A DNA stretch of 26,353 nucleotides from Mesostigma viride. Its lineage: Eukaryota > Streptophyta > Mesostigmatophyceae > Mesostigmatales > Mesostigmataceae. Below, piece by piece: positions 1-8,656 of this stretch; within the stretch, counting starts at the first letter, position 1, and every line of letters starts with the position of its first letter. Made by a program: the position numbers and the translations under genes. Location: positions 1-26,353 of the forward strand of contig RPFO01002280.1 in assembly GCA_009746045.1 (NCBI GenBank). The letters run 5' to 3'. The notes below the pieces were generated by a model that did not search any database, was not told where the DNA came from, and worked only from the letters and a program-made list of their open reading frames with translations.

Positions 1-371
1 GTACGACAAGATGTCAAGGGTGACAGAAAAACTGAAGTCGCGGAAATGTTGCAAAGTTCACGAGTCTCGGTTCTTTACGTGCCGGTGCTGGACTGATAGC
101 TCTGGCATTTCAGCAACCGTAGCTCGAGTTACGGTCCGAGGACGTTTAGCTGTACGAGTAACTATTTCAAGTTTGCTTCGTAAGACTAGGGTTAGTTCTA
201 AGTGCGTGTCCTTGGTCGATCGAAAGGCGACAGCGAATGCGCGTCGCGTCTTTCATGTTGGACGAAGGCAAGACGGCGCGAGCACAGGCACCACAAAAAA
301 AGCCACTGGCGGTGGTTGGCAGGTGCGGGAGTGCGGGGCGATGGCGACAGGGCCACAGATTCAGGGATTCT
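1..371. other. Left host flank, no gene recognised
   Basis: This is sequence outside element A, up to its target-site duplication. It contains several overlapping short open frames on both strands (60-120 codons), but none has a recognisable domain and they overlap each other, so I call no gene. Joining base 376 to base 26083 would restore the uninterrupted pre-insertion locus. Confidence 0.5.
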
Positions 372-376
372 AACAC
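372..376. repeat. Target-site duplication of element A (left copy, AACAC)
   Basis: The five bases AACAC lie immediately before the first base of the left LTR and recur immediately after the last base of the interrupted right LTR at 26078-26082. A 5-bp duplication is usual for LTR-retrotransposon integration. Confidence 0.9.
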
Positions 377-1070
377 AGTTAACGTTCTTAGCAAACGCAA
401 TGTGAAGGATATGGTTGCAATGCAGCAATGTGTGAATATGGTTGGAAACGGAGCTTTGTTAAAATTGGATAATGTTACAGCGCTCACACACTTGAGGCTT
501 GTACACGCGCTTGCCAAGTCAAGGCAAAACACGTGAGGCGGGCTCGCAAGAGATGCCCAATTGGCACTGGCCTATTGTTTATATACTTGTGCACTGTGCT
601 TGCTAGTCCTGAGCAGCCTAAGAGGCCTGCTCAGTAATAACACCCCCGGTACAGTATTCACTACCTGTACAGCGCCCAGTTCCTATACAGTAGGTCTGCC
701 ATCCAGGCACAGTGACCACAGAGTACAGTCACCACAGTGATTATTGCATCTGCACCTAGAAGTCCAGGACTAGGCCTGCGGTACCACCAGACCACAGGTT
801 AAGGTTCCTATTTCCTGCGTACGACGCATTAACCCAATACCGTCGTAGGTTCAGCACCTAATTCCTGTCAGCCCAGGAATTACTGTCGACCCCATATGTC
901 GTCGGCAAATATTCACGTCCGACTTAGAAGAACAGCCGGCTCGCGCGACCGGGAAGTCGGAACGCCATAACTTTCTTGATACTTGTCGGAATGAACTCGT
1001 TCCGGTGCCGCTGGAATCGCAGAGATATGCCGATTCAATCAGGATCACGCCAATGCGCTTGGCATTAACT
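377..1070 (-). repeat. Element A 3' LTR (694 bp)
   Basis: This direct repeat matches 15590-16273 plus 26064-26077. On the plus strand it starts AGTTAACGTTC and ends GGCATTAACT, so the termini are AG...CT with a short AGTTAA/TTAACT inverted repeat. A TATATAAA box on the minus strand lies at 578-585, about 490 bp into the LTR when read in the element's direction, consistent with the U3/R boundary. A module at 963-1016 is shared with element B's LTR. No clear AATAAA signal was seen. Confidence 0.93.
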
Positions 1071-1088
1071 CCAATCCTTTCTTTTCTT
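1071..1088 (-). promoter_or_regulatory. Polypurine tract of element A
   Basis: Read on the minus strand, this is an almost pure purine run, AAGAAAAGAAAGGATTGG, abutting the first base of the 3' LTR. That is the expected site of plus-strand DNA priming in LTR-element reverse transcription. Element B has a near-identical tract in the same place. Confidence 0.85.
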
Positions 1089-1818
1089 GAGCTGTAGCAG
1101 CTCACACAAGTCTACATACAAACACACACAATGGGTACTGGACATCCTCCCTCGACTACAAGTCACAACCCGCTGGGCATGACAGTCAGCTTGGATTCCT
1201 TATTATATGTACATAGCACCCATACTGGCTCAGGAGCACAAACAAATTACAATGAGTCCCTATCCCTTCACGGGAGGCTCGTTGTGTTACCCATGTACAA
1301 GAGGTTGGCCAACTGTGGCAGCCCATAGGTGTTCAGTTAAGAACTTGAGAAGTATGTACAACCTTCAGGACCTTAGGCGAAACCCCACAGATCACCCACA
1401 ACAGCTCATCAGAAAACATTGCTGACCCCCAGACGGGAGTCGGCGCCGGTCTGCTGCCCCTTATCGAACCAGACACAACATCTACGCGAAGCACATGCAA
1501 AACACAAGCTCCCATACTCGTTCCAACCGTGGAAAATCAGGGGACCTGTCGCCACCTCACCAGCATGGTGGATGGGTCAGCCAGTCCGTGAAACTCCGCC
1601 TTAAGACGGCACCAGGGAATCGAACCCCGCCCACAAACCACAGATCTGGGGAAACCTCAGACTGAGATGAAAACCCCAGATAGACATCTCTCCATCAGAG
1701 ACAATGTCAGACATTCCCACACCAGAGACATGTCTCACCCCTCAAGGTGTGCTCAGGATTATGTACAATCAAGCTCCCAGCCTGATATCCAGAGACTTAA
1801 GCACCCAGCTCTCAGCTT
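1089..1818 (-). other. Element A 3' untranslated region
   Basis: About 730 bp separate the stop codon of the reverse transcriptase/RNase H frame from the polypurine tract. No convincing coding frame is present. It contains the tRNA T-arm-like sequence at 1611-1632, and a short GAGAAGTATGTACAA match (1347-1361) to element B's 3' region (4879-4893). Confidence 0.7.
1611..1632 (-). promoter_or_regulatory. tRNA T-arm / pol III B-box-like sequence in A
   Basis: On the minus strand it contains GGGGTTCGATTCCCTGG. This matches the B-box consensus GGTTCGANTCC and folds as a 5-bp stem with the 7-nt TTCGATT loop. All 22 bases recur identically at 4822-4843 in element B. Neither copy is part of a foldable complete tRNA: no matching acceptor strand, D arm or A box is seen upstream. 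Its function is unknown. Confidence 0.6.
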
Positions 1819-3556
1819 TTAGACAGATAGACCGACTTGACAGTCAGCATTCATGAGCTTCCTCAGTACATTGTACTGGGCTGGGGCCTTGTGTGGCAGC
1901 TTTGTCAATGCATCAGCAGGGTTCTCCTCGCCAGGGATATGCTTCAAGTCAACCAAACTGGCCAACTCCTTCAGCAACAAATAATCCAGGTCCCGGCTTC
2001 TGGCCAGCTGCTTGTGAACAAACTGGACCATACCCATGCTGTCTGTTAGCAACAACGTCTCCATCTGCAAGGTCCAAGGGGTCACTGAAGCCAGCTCCAG
2101 CATTAACTCCTTTATGTACAGGCTGGACTGGATCCCCTCGCATATGGCCCTGCATTCTGCCACATCTGAACTGATACAGACCCTCTTCTGCAGTCTACTG
2201 TACCAGCTGAACAAACTTGCCCTGCTCTGATAAAAAGCAAACAGAGCAGCAGATCTCCCCCTGACCTTGGTAACCTGGCGAGCATCCATGGAACTGTCAA
2301 CAAAGATCTCCAAGGTGATAGGCTGGGCAAAGTCAATCCCAGACAAAATCAGATCAGGGGTACTCTCCACCAACCGGGCTATGACTCGAGGCTTCTCATC
2401 CTCAAGCACCTCATCAGGCATTCTGCTATGGACCATCAAAGACGGACCACAGATGCTGGCAAACCAGGCCCACATGCCTCTCAACTCAGGTCCTGCAGCC
2501 TGGGTGATCTTCTCTGGCAAGGCCTTCACAATGGTCTGTTTATAATCTCCTCCAGCCTGAAGCCTGATACTCCACTCCCCGTCCCTCCTGAACAGGGTAG
2601 CCTGCATTCCACAGAACACTACAGGCTTGTTGGGCTCCTGCCACAGCTCCTTGCCCAGTGAAAACTTGCCACTGATGACAGGGATAAACTTCTTCAGCCA
2701 GGTCGTGGGGGCTAGCAAATGCAGATCATCTCCATGCAAACTAGCATACACTGGCAGACCCTCCCATTGGGCCAGCAGCAAACAGGGATCAACTGAAGAC
2801 ACTCTCAAGCCACACTCACTGATCAGAGCTTCCTGCAGCGTGAGTCTCCAGATGATGGGGCTCGACCTGAGTCCTTCCAGGCCCTTCAGAATAACCAGGA
2901 ATTGTTGATGCATCTCCAGCTTCCAGATGGCAGGCACCTCAACACAGTAAGGCTCATCCTGCTTCCACACCCTCCTGGCCACTTCTGGATCAGATTTTAA
3001 AAATGCCCTCTTGAAGTCCAGCAGCACTGATGACATAGCTGCTCCCCTGTTAAGCAACCCCACGTAGAGACATAGCAAAATTCTCCATGTGTCGTGTAGC
3101 ATCCCTGGCGTGTACAGCTCCTCTCCTGGCAGACTCCCCGTGCCGTGATACTCATTCAGGACAGGCCTGACATGGGGCACTGATACCTCATCCACAACCT
3201 TCCTCTTCAGCACAAATCTCAAAGCAAGCTTCCTTGATGCTGGGGGACGTCTGTCTGTTGGTGCAGCACACTCAAACTGCAACCACTCCTCCAATGCCTT
3301 GGAGAAGGCGAGCTTCCAAGCCTCAAACAAAGTAGGCGAGCTCATCTCTTGGACCAGCTGGTCATATGTCAAAGGAGAGTGTGCAGCAAGGCTCCTGTGA
3401 GTTATGCCAATACTGCTGGGGTGCAACACAGCTGGAATCACCAAACTGGCTGCTGGGGGCACCTCCCCTTCATCCCATTTTACACCCTTGACCGGCTTGA
3501 CCCTGCACCTGATTGGAAATGTTGTCCTGAAATTTTCTAGGGGAATCATCCCCCAG
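1819..3556 (-). pseudogene. Element A pol, distal part: reverse transcriptase and RNase H
   Basis: This is the C-terminal half of A's pol, cut off by insertion of B. The open frame runs back to 3591, but its first 11-12 codons come from B's LTR; native sequence starts at the Trp codon before GMIPLENF. Residue numbers below count from 3591. Reverse transcriptase: LDFKRAF with Asp192 as the first catalytic Asp, a KGLEGLRSSPIIW motif (236-248), and SLHGDDL (284-290) where copia elements have YVDD; Asp288 and Asp289 are kept. RNase H: Asp432 (VDSSMD), Glu479 (SSDVAEC), Asp517 (TDSMG) and Asp560 in NPADALTK. This order and these motifs are typical of Ty1/copia. The frame ends at a normal stop, and the 1.7 kb are free of internal stops. 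Both pol halves are in register once B and one CCCAG are removed. Confidence 0.9.
3552..3556. repeat. Target-site duplication of element B (left copy, CCCAG)
   Basis: CCCAG precedes the first base of B's left LTR and recurs at 11375-11379 after its right LTR. With one copy removed, A's protease and reverse transcriptase frames fuse in register through a Trp codon. Confidence 0.92.
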
Positions 3557-4172
3557 AGTTGTAAGCGTGAGAATGCCACGAATTCCGCCATGGTTCTTGC
3601 AGGAAGTTGCCTTTATTAATAACAAGGAAACACAGACGTAAGTCACGTCACTTCCAAGACTGCACGCAGCACAGGCGACAGGGTCGCAGTGCCAAGAGAA
3701 CGTGCACGCAAGAACTAGCGTCCCGGTGCGACCAAGTCACACATATAGTTGTTAGGGACGCGTCCAAGTATTCAGCTGCACTGTCACAGCTGAACTGTCA
3801 ATCAATTGATTACACAGACTCTGGCACGCCTTTGGCGCGCAGATCTATCAATTGTCCATACGGCTAGTCCTGTGGACCTATCCGTACACTACTCAGCATC
3901 AATTGTCTCATAGGTCCTGGCGCGCTACAGTGCGCCTACCTATCAATTGACCATCAAGTCCTGTACAAGTCCTGTCAACGTCCTGCGGACTATCAAAGTG
4001 ACACTTGTACATCCTGTGTCCGTACGCGCCCACAGTGGCGCGCCGGGTACTGTCGGCACAGCCTAGGAAACGTCATAACTTTTACGTTCCTTAACCAAAT
4101 GAGGCGTTCAAGGTGCCGTTGGAAAGAGCGTAACAATCTCTATCCATCTAACGTAAATCCTTTACGTTAACT
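3557..4172 (-). repeat. Element B 3' LTR (616 bp)
   Basis: This matches 10759-11374 with seven differences (five substitutions and two compensating 1-bp indels). Termini on the plus strand are AGTTGTAAGC and GTTAACT, again AG...CT. AATAAA on the minus strand at 3612-3617 is a plausible polyadenylation signal. Four CAATTG palindromes occur between about 3797 and 3950. Confidence 0.94.
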
Positions 4173-4191
4173 CCAATCCCTTCTTTTCTTT
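4173..4191 (-). promoter_or_regulatory. Polypurine tract of element B
   Basis: On the minus strand it reads AAAGAAAAGAAGGGATTGG and abuts the 3' LTR, as in element A. It fixes the element's orientation independently of the coding frames. Confidence 0.85.
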
Positions 4192-5122
4192 AGGGATCAC
4201 ATCCCCTGCCAGGGACCCTTGAAGTAGCTTGAAATGTCCTTCACTCCAGCTTGAAGCTTGAACAGATGTCTTTAATGGCCATTGCCATTCCCCCAGCCCT
4301 TTCTTTTAAGGAACTGGAAAAGAAACAGATCTGCCACAGGGAAAACCATTCCATGAGAAATGGATAAAAACCTATGGAAGTGGCATTACAGAGTACCACC
4401 AGATATTAGAAGCACACAAAATTAAATACATACAGGTTAATTCTATGAGGTCTTCTCCAGGAATTAATCCCATCACCTCGGTAGAGCCTCCAGTACAATG
4501 ACCTTCTGGCGGTGAGTTACATTAATCCCAGATACTAATCCCATAAAACCCAGTACATATTCAATATAAGTACAATAAATCCATGACAATTAAAATACCA
4601 CTTGACAAAGTAAGGCGTATTACAATAGTTTGCCTGTCATTCTCTCAACAGGGGTCTATTGGCGCCCGTCTTACGGCGCCCGTCTACTTGCCAGATGGTA
4701 AACTGCCACAGCAAACAAATGACAAAATGAAACACATAGGCAACAATTAAATCCTGCCCTGGGGAACTAGGGAAGTCTGAACAGGCAAACACCTGAACAG
4801 GCCAGCTTGTAGAAACATAATACCAGGGAATCGAACCCCGCCCTATAAACCCCAGAATAAAGGTTCCCAGACCATTGTGAGAAGTATGTACAAATATACA
4901 TTTCTTTTAAAATAGAATACATGGTCTGTAATGGACCTGTCAACCTTGTGTAGTCAACAGCATGAACCCCAGCCAAAACCTGGCTGTATCCTGATTAAAA
5001 TCAGAGTGAGTGTACCATGGTCCATGAGCCTTAGTACAGACTAAAATACAGGTATTATGCCAGTCACAATGCTGACACTACCACACAATCTGCTCTCCAA
5101 TGCCCTATAACCATGCACCAGC
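4192..5122 (-). other. Element B 3' untranslated region
   Basis: About 930 bp lie between the RNase H stop and the polypurine tract. Only short frames without recognisable content are present. It holds the T-arm-like sequence (4822-4843) and a duplicated GGCGCCCGTCTTACGGCGCC-type motif at 4661-4685, part of which (TACGGCGCCCGTCT) recurs at the gag start near 9846. Confidence 0.65.
4822..4843 (-). promoter_or_regulatory. tRNA T-arm / pol III B-box-like sequence in B
   Basis: This is the exact 22-base counterpart of 1611-1632 in A, on the same strand and in the same untranslated compartment. The surrounding sequence has diverged, so the identity stands out. No complete tRNA cloverleaf can be built around it. 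Confidence 0.6.
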
Positions 5123-6905
5123 TTAGACAGCTTGCTGAGATGGGTCCATCAGAGACTGAAGAACCTTGTATTGCACTGCTGCCTTCTGCACTAGCTTGGT
5201 CAAAGCATCAGCAGGATTGTCAACCCCAGGGATATGCTCAATATTGGCCAAGGAGGACAACTCCTTAAGAAGGAGATAATCCAAGTCCCTACTTCTGGCC
5301 ATCTGCCTGTGCACAAACTGCACCATCCCCATGGAGTCTGTTTTTAGAAGAGTGGTAACCTGAAGTGGCCAAGGAGTGTTAGAAGTCATCTGATGAAGCA
5401 ACTCCTTCAGATAAAGGCTTGTGTGAATGCCTTCACAAATAGCCCTGCATTCTGCCACATCACTGCTGACAGCCACCCGTTTGTGCAGGCGACTAAACCA
5501 GCTCACCAAACTCCCCAGGCCTTCCTGTCTGAGCACAAAGAGCCCTGCAGCCCTGCCCCTGACCTTGGAGACCTGCCTGCTGTCCATTGAGCTATCCACA
5601 TACAGCTCCATGCAAATGGGTTGTGATAAATCCACTGCAGACAACAGAATGCCAGATGAAGCCCTGACCTGATCAGCCACCTTGGCAGACCCTAGCTCCA
5701 CCAGCATGTCATCAGGCAACCTGGCTATGACCATAAGGTCTGGCCTGGAAATGCCTGCCACCCAAGCAACCATGCCCCTCACCATGGGACACAGTGCCTG
5801 TGTGATGGTTGGAGGAAGCTTGCTAATGAGGGTCTCTTGATAATCATTGCCCCCCACCAGCAGCATACGCCACTCCCCCCCTTCTTCACCAGTGTGGCCT
5901 CCATGCCCACAAACAGCAGAGGCTCATTCTCCACCTGCCATTGCTCCCTACCCAGAGGAAACTTGGACTTAATGATGGAGATCAGCTCCTTAAGCCACGA
6001 CGTGGGAGCTATCAGATGTAGGTCATCCCCGTGCAGCGAAGCATACACTGGCAGGCCTTCCCATTGCCCCAGAAACAGACAGGGGTCTACAGGAGAGACC
6101 TTCAAGTTGCAATGCTCCTTCAGGAAACGGTTGAGAGTCTCCCTCCAGATTATTGGACTTGACCTCAGGCCCTCCAGGCCCTTGAGGATTTTAAGGAACT
6201 CCGTGTGGATGTCCCTTTTCCATACAGCAGGCACCCTAACATAGAAAGGCGTCTTGCCCTCCCACTTTTCCTGTGCCACATCTGCATCACCCTCCAGAAA
6301 TGCCCTCTTGAAGTCTACCACCACTGAGCCATAGTCCAAGCCCTTGTTGAGAAGGCCTAGAAATACACACAGCAGCAGCCTCCAAGTATCATGCAACATG
6401 CCAGGGGTATACAACTCCTCAGCAGTGCACTCACCAGTACCCTTGAACTCATTCAGCACTGGCCTGACATGTGGTACCTTGACCCCGTCCACCTCCTTCA
6501 TCTTGATGACAAACTTGAGCTTGAGTAGACGTCGTGCAGGAGGCAGGTCATTGACAGGTTCCACGCATTTCTTGGAGATCCAGTCCTCCCCAGATTTAAT
6601 CAGACCCAGTGTGACCTGGGGACACATAATGGGAGAGGACATGAGCTTCACCAGGCCTTGGTAGTTGATAGGGCTGTGTCCAGCAAGTGAGTGAGGACCA
6701 ATGCCCAAACTGCTTGGATGACTAGCAGCTGGCAATATGAGGTCATCAACCAAGGGCTCCTGCCCCTGGCACACTTGCACACGCTTAACCGACCTGGTTA
6801 CTGCACGTGATAGGTGAGTGGTCCTGAAATTAATCAGTGGGACCTGACCAGCCCCTTCCTTAGTCAGGAGAGAGGACGTGATCACTACCCATCCTGGCAT
6901 AGGAA
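5123..6905 (-). pseudogene. Element B reverse transcriptase and RNase H, frameshifted
   Basis: The frame entering from the right carries VVVDFKRAFLEGD (first catalytic Asp), KGLEGLRSSPIIW and SLHGDDLHLIAP, the same HGDD variant as in A. Near 5875-5881 a run of seven C on the plus strand shifts the frame. The correct continuation (EWRMLLVGGNDYQ, aligning with A) lies in the next frame and carries RNase H: VDSSMDSRQV, SSDVAECRAICEG, TDSMGMVQFVH and IPGVDNPADALTK. The stop at 5123 closes the protein. Apart from the one-base slip the 1.8 kb are open and align with A throughout. The slip sits in a homopolymer, so it may be a mutation or a sequencing error. Confidence 0.88.
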
Positions 6906-7185
6906 ATTCTGCCCCAGAAGAGCAGGTCCTTGATAGCCCTCCAAGACACAAAAAGCAGTGTCCTGTCCAAGGATAGGAATGAATACCTCACCCAGTACCT
7001 TCACGTGTACCCCGCCACTGAAGTCAGACACAAACTGATAGCTGGGTTCAGACATGCTGTACCCTGCTGCAGCCCTGGTCCCAATGATGGAAACCTGAGA
7101 ATTAGTGTCTACCTCTAAGGCAGTGTCCAGCCCCAGATTGCCATGCCACCTGAGCTTGGCTACCTTGGGCTGCTTCTTGGCCTTT
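6900..7185 (-). pseudogene. Element B protease domain, out of frame
   Basis: This short domain lies between integrase and reverse transcriptase and is reached only by a frame change near 7183-7185 (a short T run on the plus strand, where one base appears missing against A). Read in that frame it shows LEVDTNSQVSIIG, then FSGGVHVKVLGEV and GPALLGQNFL. These correspond to A's EIDTNAQVSVMG, FSGRTHLRVLGEV and GPVILGQNFLG. The pattern D-T-x-A/S ... hydrophobic-L-G is that of retropepsin-type aspartic proteases, but the usual Gly of DTG/DSG is Asn in both elements. A second frame change near 6900 leads into reverse transcriptase. Confidence 0.75.
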
Positions 7186-8653
7186 GTAGAGCCCCAATCA
7201 ATCCAGCCAAACTTGTCCCCCTGGGCTTGGTTAGTGCCTTGGGCTTGACAGTTGACTCCCCAGCTGTTGACCTTGCAGCCTGTTCAACAAGTACCTCTGC
7301 AACCTGGCCAGGGCTGACAGATTCCCCTGCAACAGATGTGGTCGTTGCGTCAGTGATGTCACCTGGGACCTGAAAATCCTGCAGATCCTGTGAGCCTTGT
7401 GCCTGACTGCCCTCATTCATCAGGTTAGGCTTGACATATGACCAACTCAGCCGGTGTACATGCTTTGGTTCGTCCTCCATGCTGACCAAGCATGCGTGGC
7501 TAGCTTCATCAACCTGGGTAACCACCCCAGGACTCCAGCTACCACGTTTGCCATAAAGGCTAGGTTCCTTCCAAGCTAGGACCTTCTGACCCACTTGTGG
7601 CTCCAGCATCTTCCAACCCCGGTCCTTCTCCCTCAGCTTGGCAAAGGTGACATGTGCAGCATGTTTCCAGCCCTCCAGCACATGTGGTGGGCACAGGCCA
7701 TGATATAGACCCATTGGGCTGACAGCAACTCCATCATAGTAGAAGTTAACCCTGCTGTTCAGCTGCTGCTCCACGTTCCTCAGCCATGCACTCCTGACAA
7801 GTGCAGGTGCAGACAAGGGTACCCAGTCTTCAGAGATGATCAATTTCTTGACCTCCTGGATTGCCCTCTCGATAGCACCCTGCTGCCCATGAGCCTCCCT
7901 AGGTGTAACCAGCAACTCAGGAAGGGTAGGATCACCCTTGAGATGCTGAAACTGCATGTCCACCTGGATCCTTGTGGTAGGAAACTTGGCTCTTACATTC
8001 TGCAGGGCAGCCAGCAAGTACCTGTTCTTCATAGAAGGTAAATGCTCCAGCACCTTGTATTTCGTGTACCTGTCCACGCACACCAACAGTTGCATGCCCC
8101 TGATGTGTTGGATATCACACTGCAGATCACCAATGCTCTGAGGTAGAGCTTTGGCATGTGATTTCCTGGGCTTGTTGGAGGACAACTGGCACTTACACCG
8201 TGAGGCAGCTTGCTGACACGCCTTGAGAAGGGGTGCCCTGCCCATACGGAAGGCAAAGTTGTTTGACAGAGAAGTGGCATGCCCAAACATGTTGTGGATT
8301 CGGGCACCCAACTCCTGGTACACAGAGGAAGCAGTCCCTGGCACAGTCAGGACTGTGCTGTCAGGTTGTCCAGCATCACCATGCTGACTTCCATCCTGTT
8401 CTGACTCAGAGCCTGAGTCACCCTGCTCATGCCCAACACCTGGACCGCCAGCAGGGACCACATGCATACCACCAGAGGCCTTCACACCCCTCTGTGGTTG
8501 TACATTGGTTTCTCTCAAAATGAGAGGTCCACCCTCGTGCCCAGCACGAGGATGCATGGGGTCAGACATTCTTACAGCTGCACCAGCTGTCAAGGACGTC
8601 TTCATAGGAACCTGTACCTCTCCAGGTGACCTGGGGCCACCTGAACCTGGAGA
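7160..8653 (-). CDS. Element B integrase (pol proximal part)
   Basis: The frame continues from gag after the TGA at 8654-8656; the first ATG is at 8605 and gives 481 residues. Residue numbers count from that ATG. An HHCC-like zinc-binding segment (HNMFGH about 104-109, then Cys130, Cys137, Cys139) is followed by a DDE core: Asp164 (CDIQHIRG), Asp216 (VDMQFQ) and Glu246 (HGQQGAIERA). Twenty-nine residues separate the last two, against about 35 in typical retroviral and copia integrases. A C-terminal segment VGQKVLAWKEPSLYGKRGSW...HRLSWSYVKP looks like an SH3-like DNA-binding module. The frame then hits a stop at 7160, which in A is absent. That suggests a one-base loss just upstream of the protease. 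Confidence 0.85.
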   Translation of the reverse strand, partial: SPGSGGPRSPGEVQVPMKTSLTAGAAVRMSDPMHPRAGHEGGPLILRETNVQPQRGVKASGGMHVVPAGGPGVGHEQGDSGSESEQDGSQHGDAGQPDSTVLTVPGTASSVYQELGARIHNMFGHATSLSNNFAFRMGRAPLLKACQQAASRCKCQLSSNKPRKSHAKALPQSIGDLQCDIQHIRGMQLLVCVDRYTKYKVLEHLPSMKNRYLLAALQNVRAKFPTTRIQVDMQFQHLKGDPTLPELLVTPREAHGQQGAIERAIQEVKKLIISEDWVPLSAPALVRSAWLRNVEQQLNSRVNFYYDGVAVSPMGLYHGLCPPHVLEGWKHAAHVTFAKLREKDRGWKMLEPQVGQKVLAWKEPSLYGKRGSWSPGVVTQVDEASHACLVSMEDEPKHVHRLSWSYVKPNLMNEGSQAQGSQDLQDFQVPGDITDATTTSVAGESVSPGQVAEVLVEQAARSTAGESTVKPKALTKPRGTSLAGLIGALQRPRSSPR

Positions 8654-8656
8654 TCA
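8654..8656 (-). other. In-frame TGA between gag and pol of B
   Basis: The gag CCHC frame and the integrase frame are the same register, divided only by this TGA (next codon TCT). The frame stays open between the stop and the first integrase ATG at 8605. Element A has the same arrangement at 13233-13235. Confidence 0.8.

Noticed and set aside
167-532. 121-codon minus-strand frame, also present in part near 15524-15745
   Set aside because: It straddles the LTR edge of element A, and its shared part recurs in the other LTR, so it is a chance frame in LTR DNA.
1611-1700. A complete tRNA gene around the T-arm-like sequence
   Set aside because: Only the T arm fits. No acceptor strand pairs, and no D arm, anticodon arm or A box was found in either copy.
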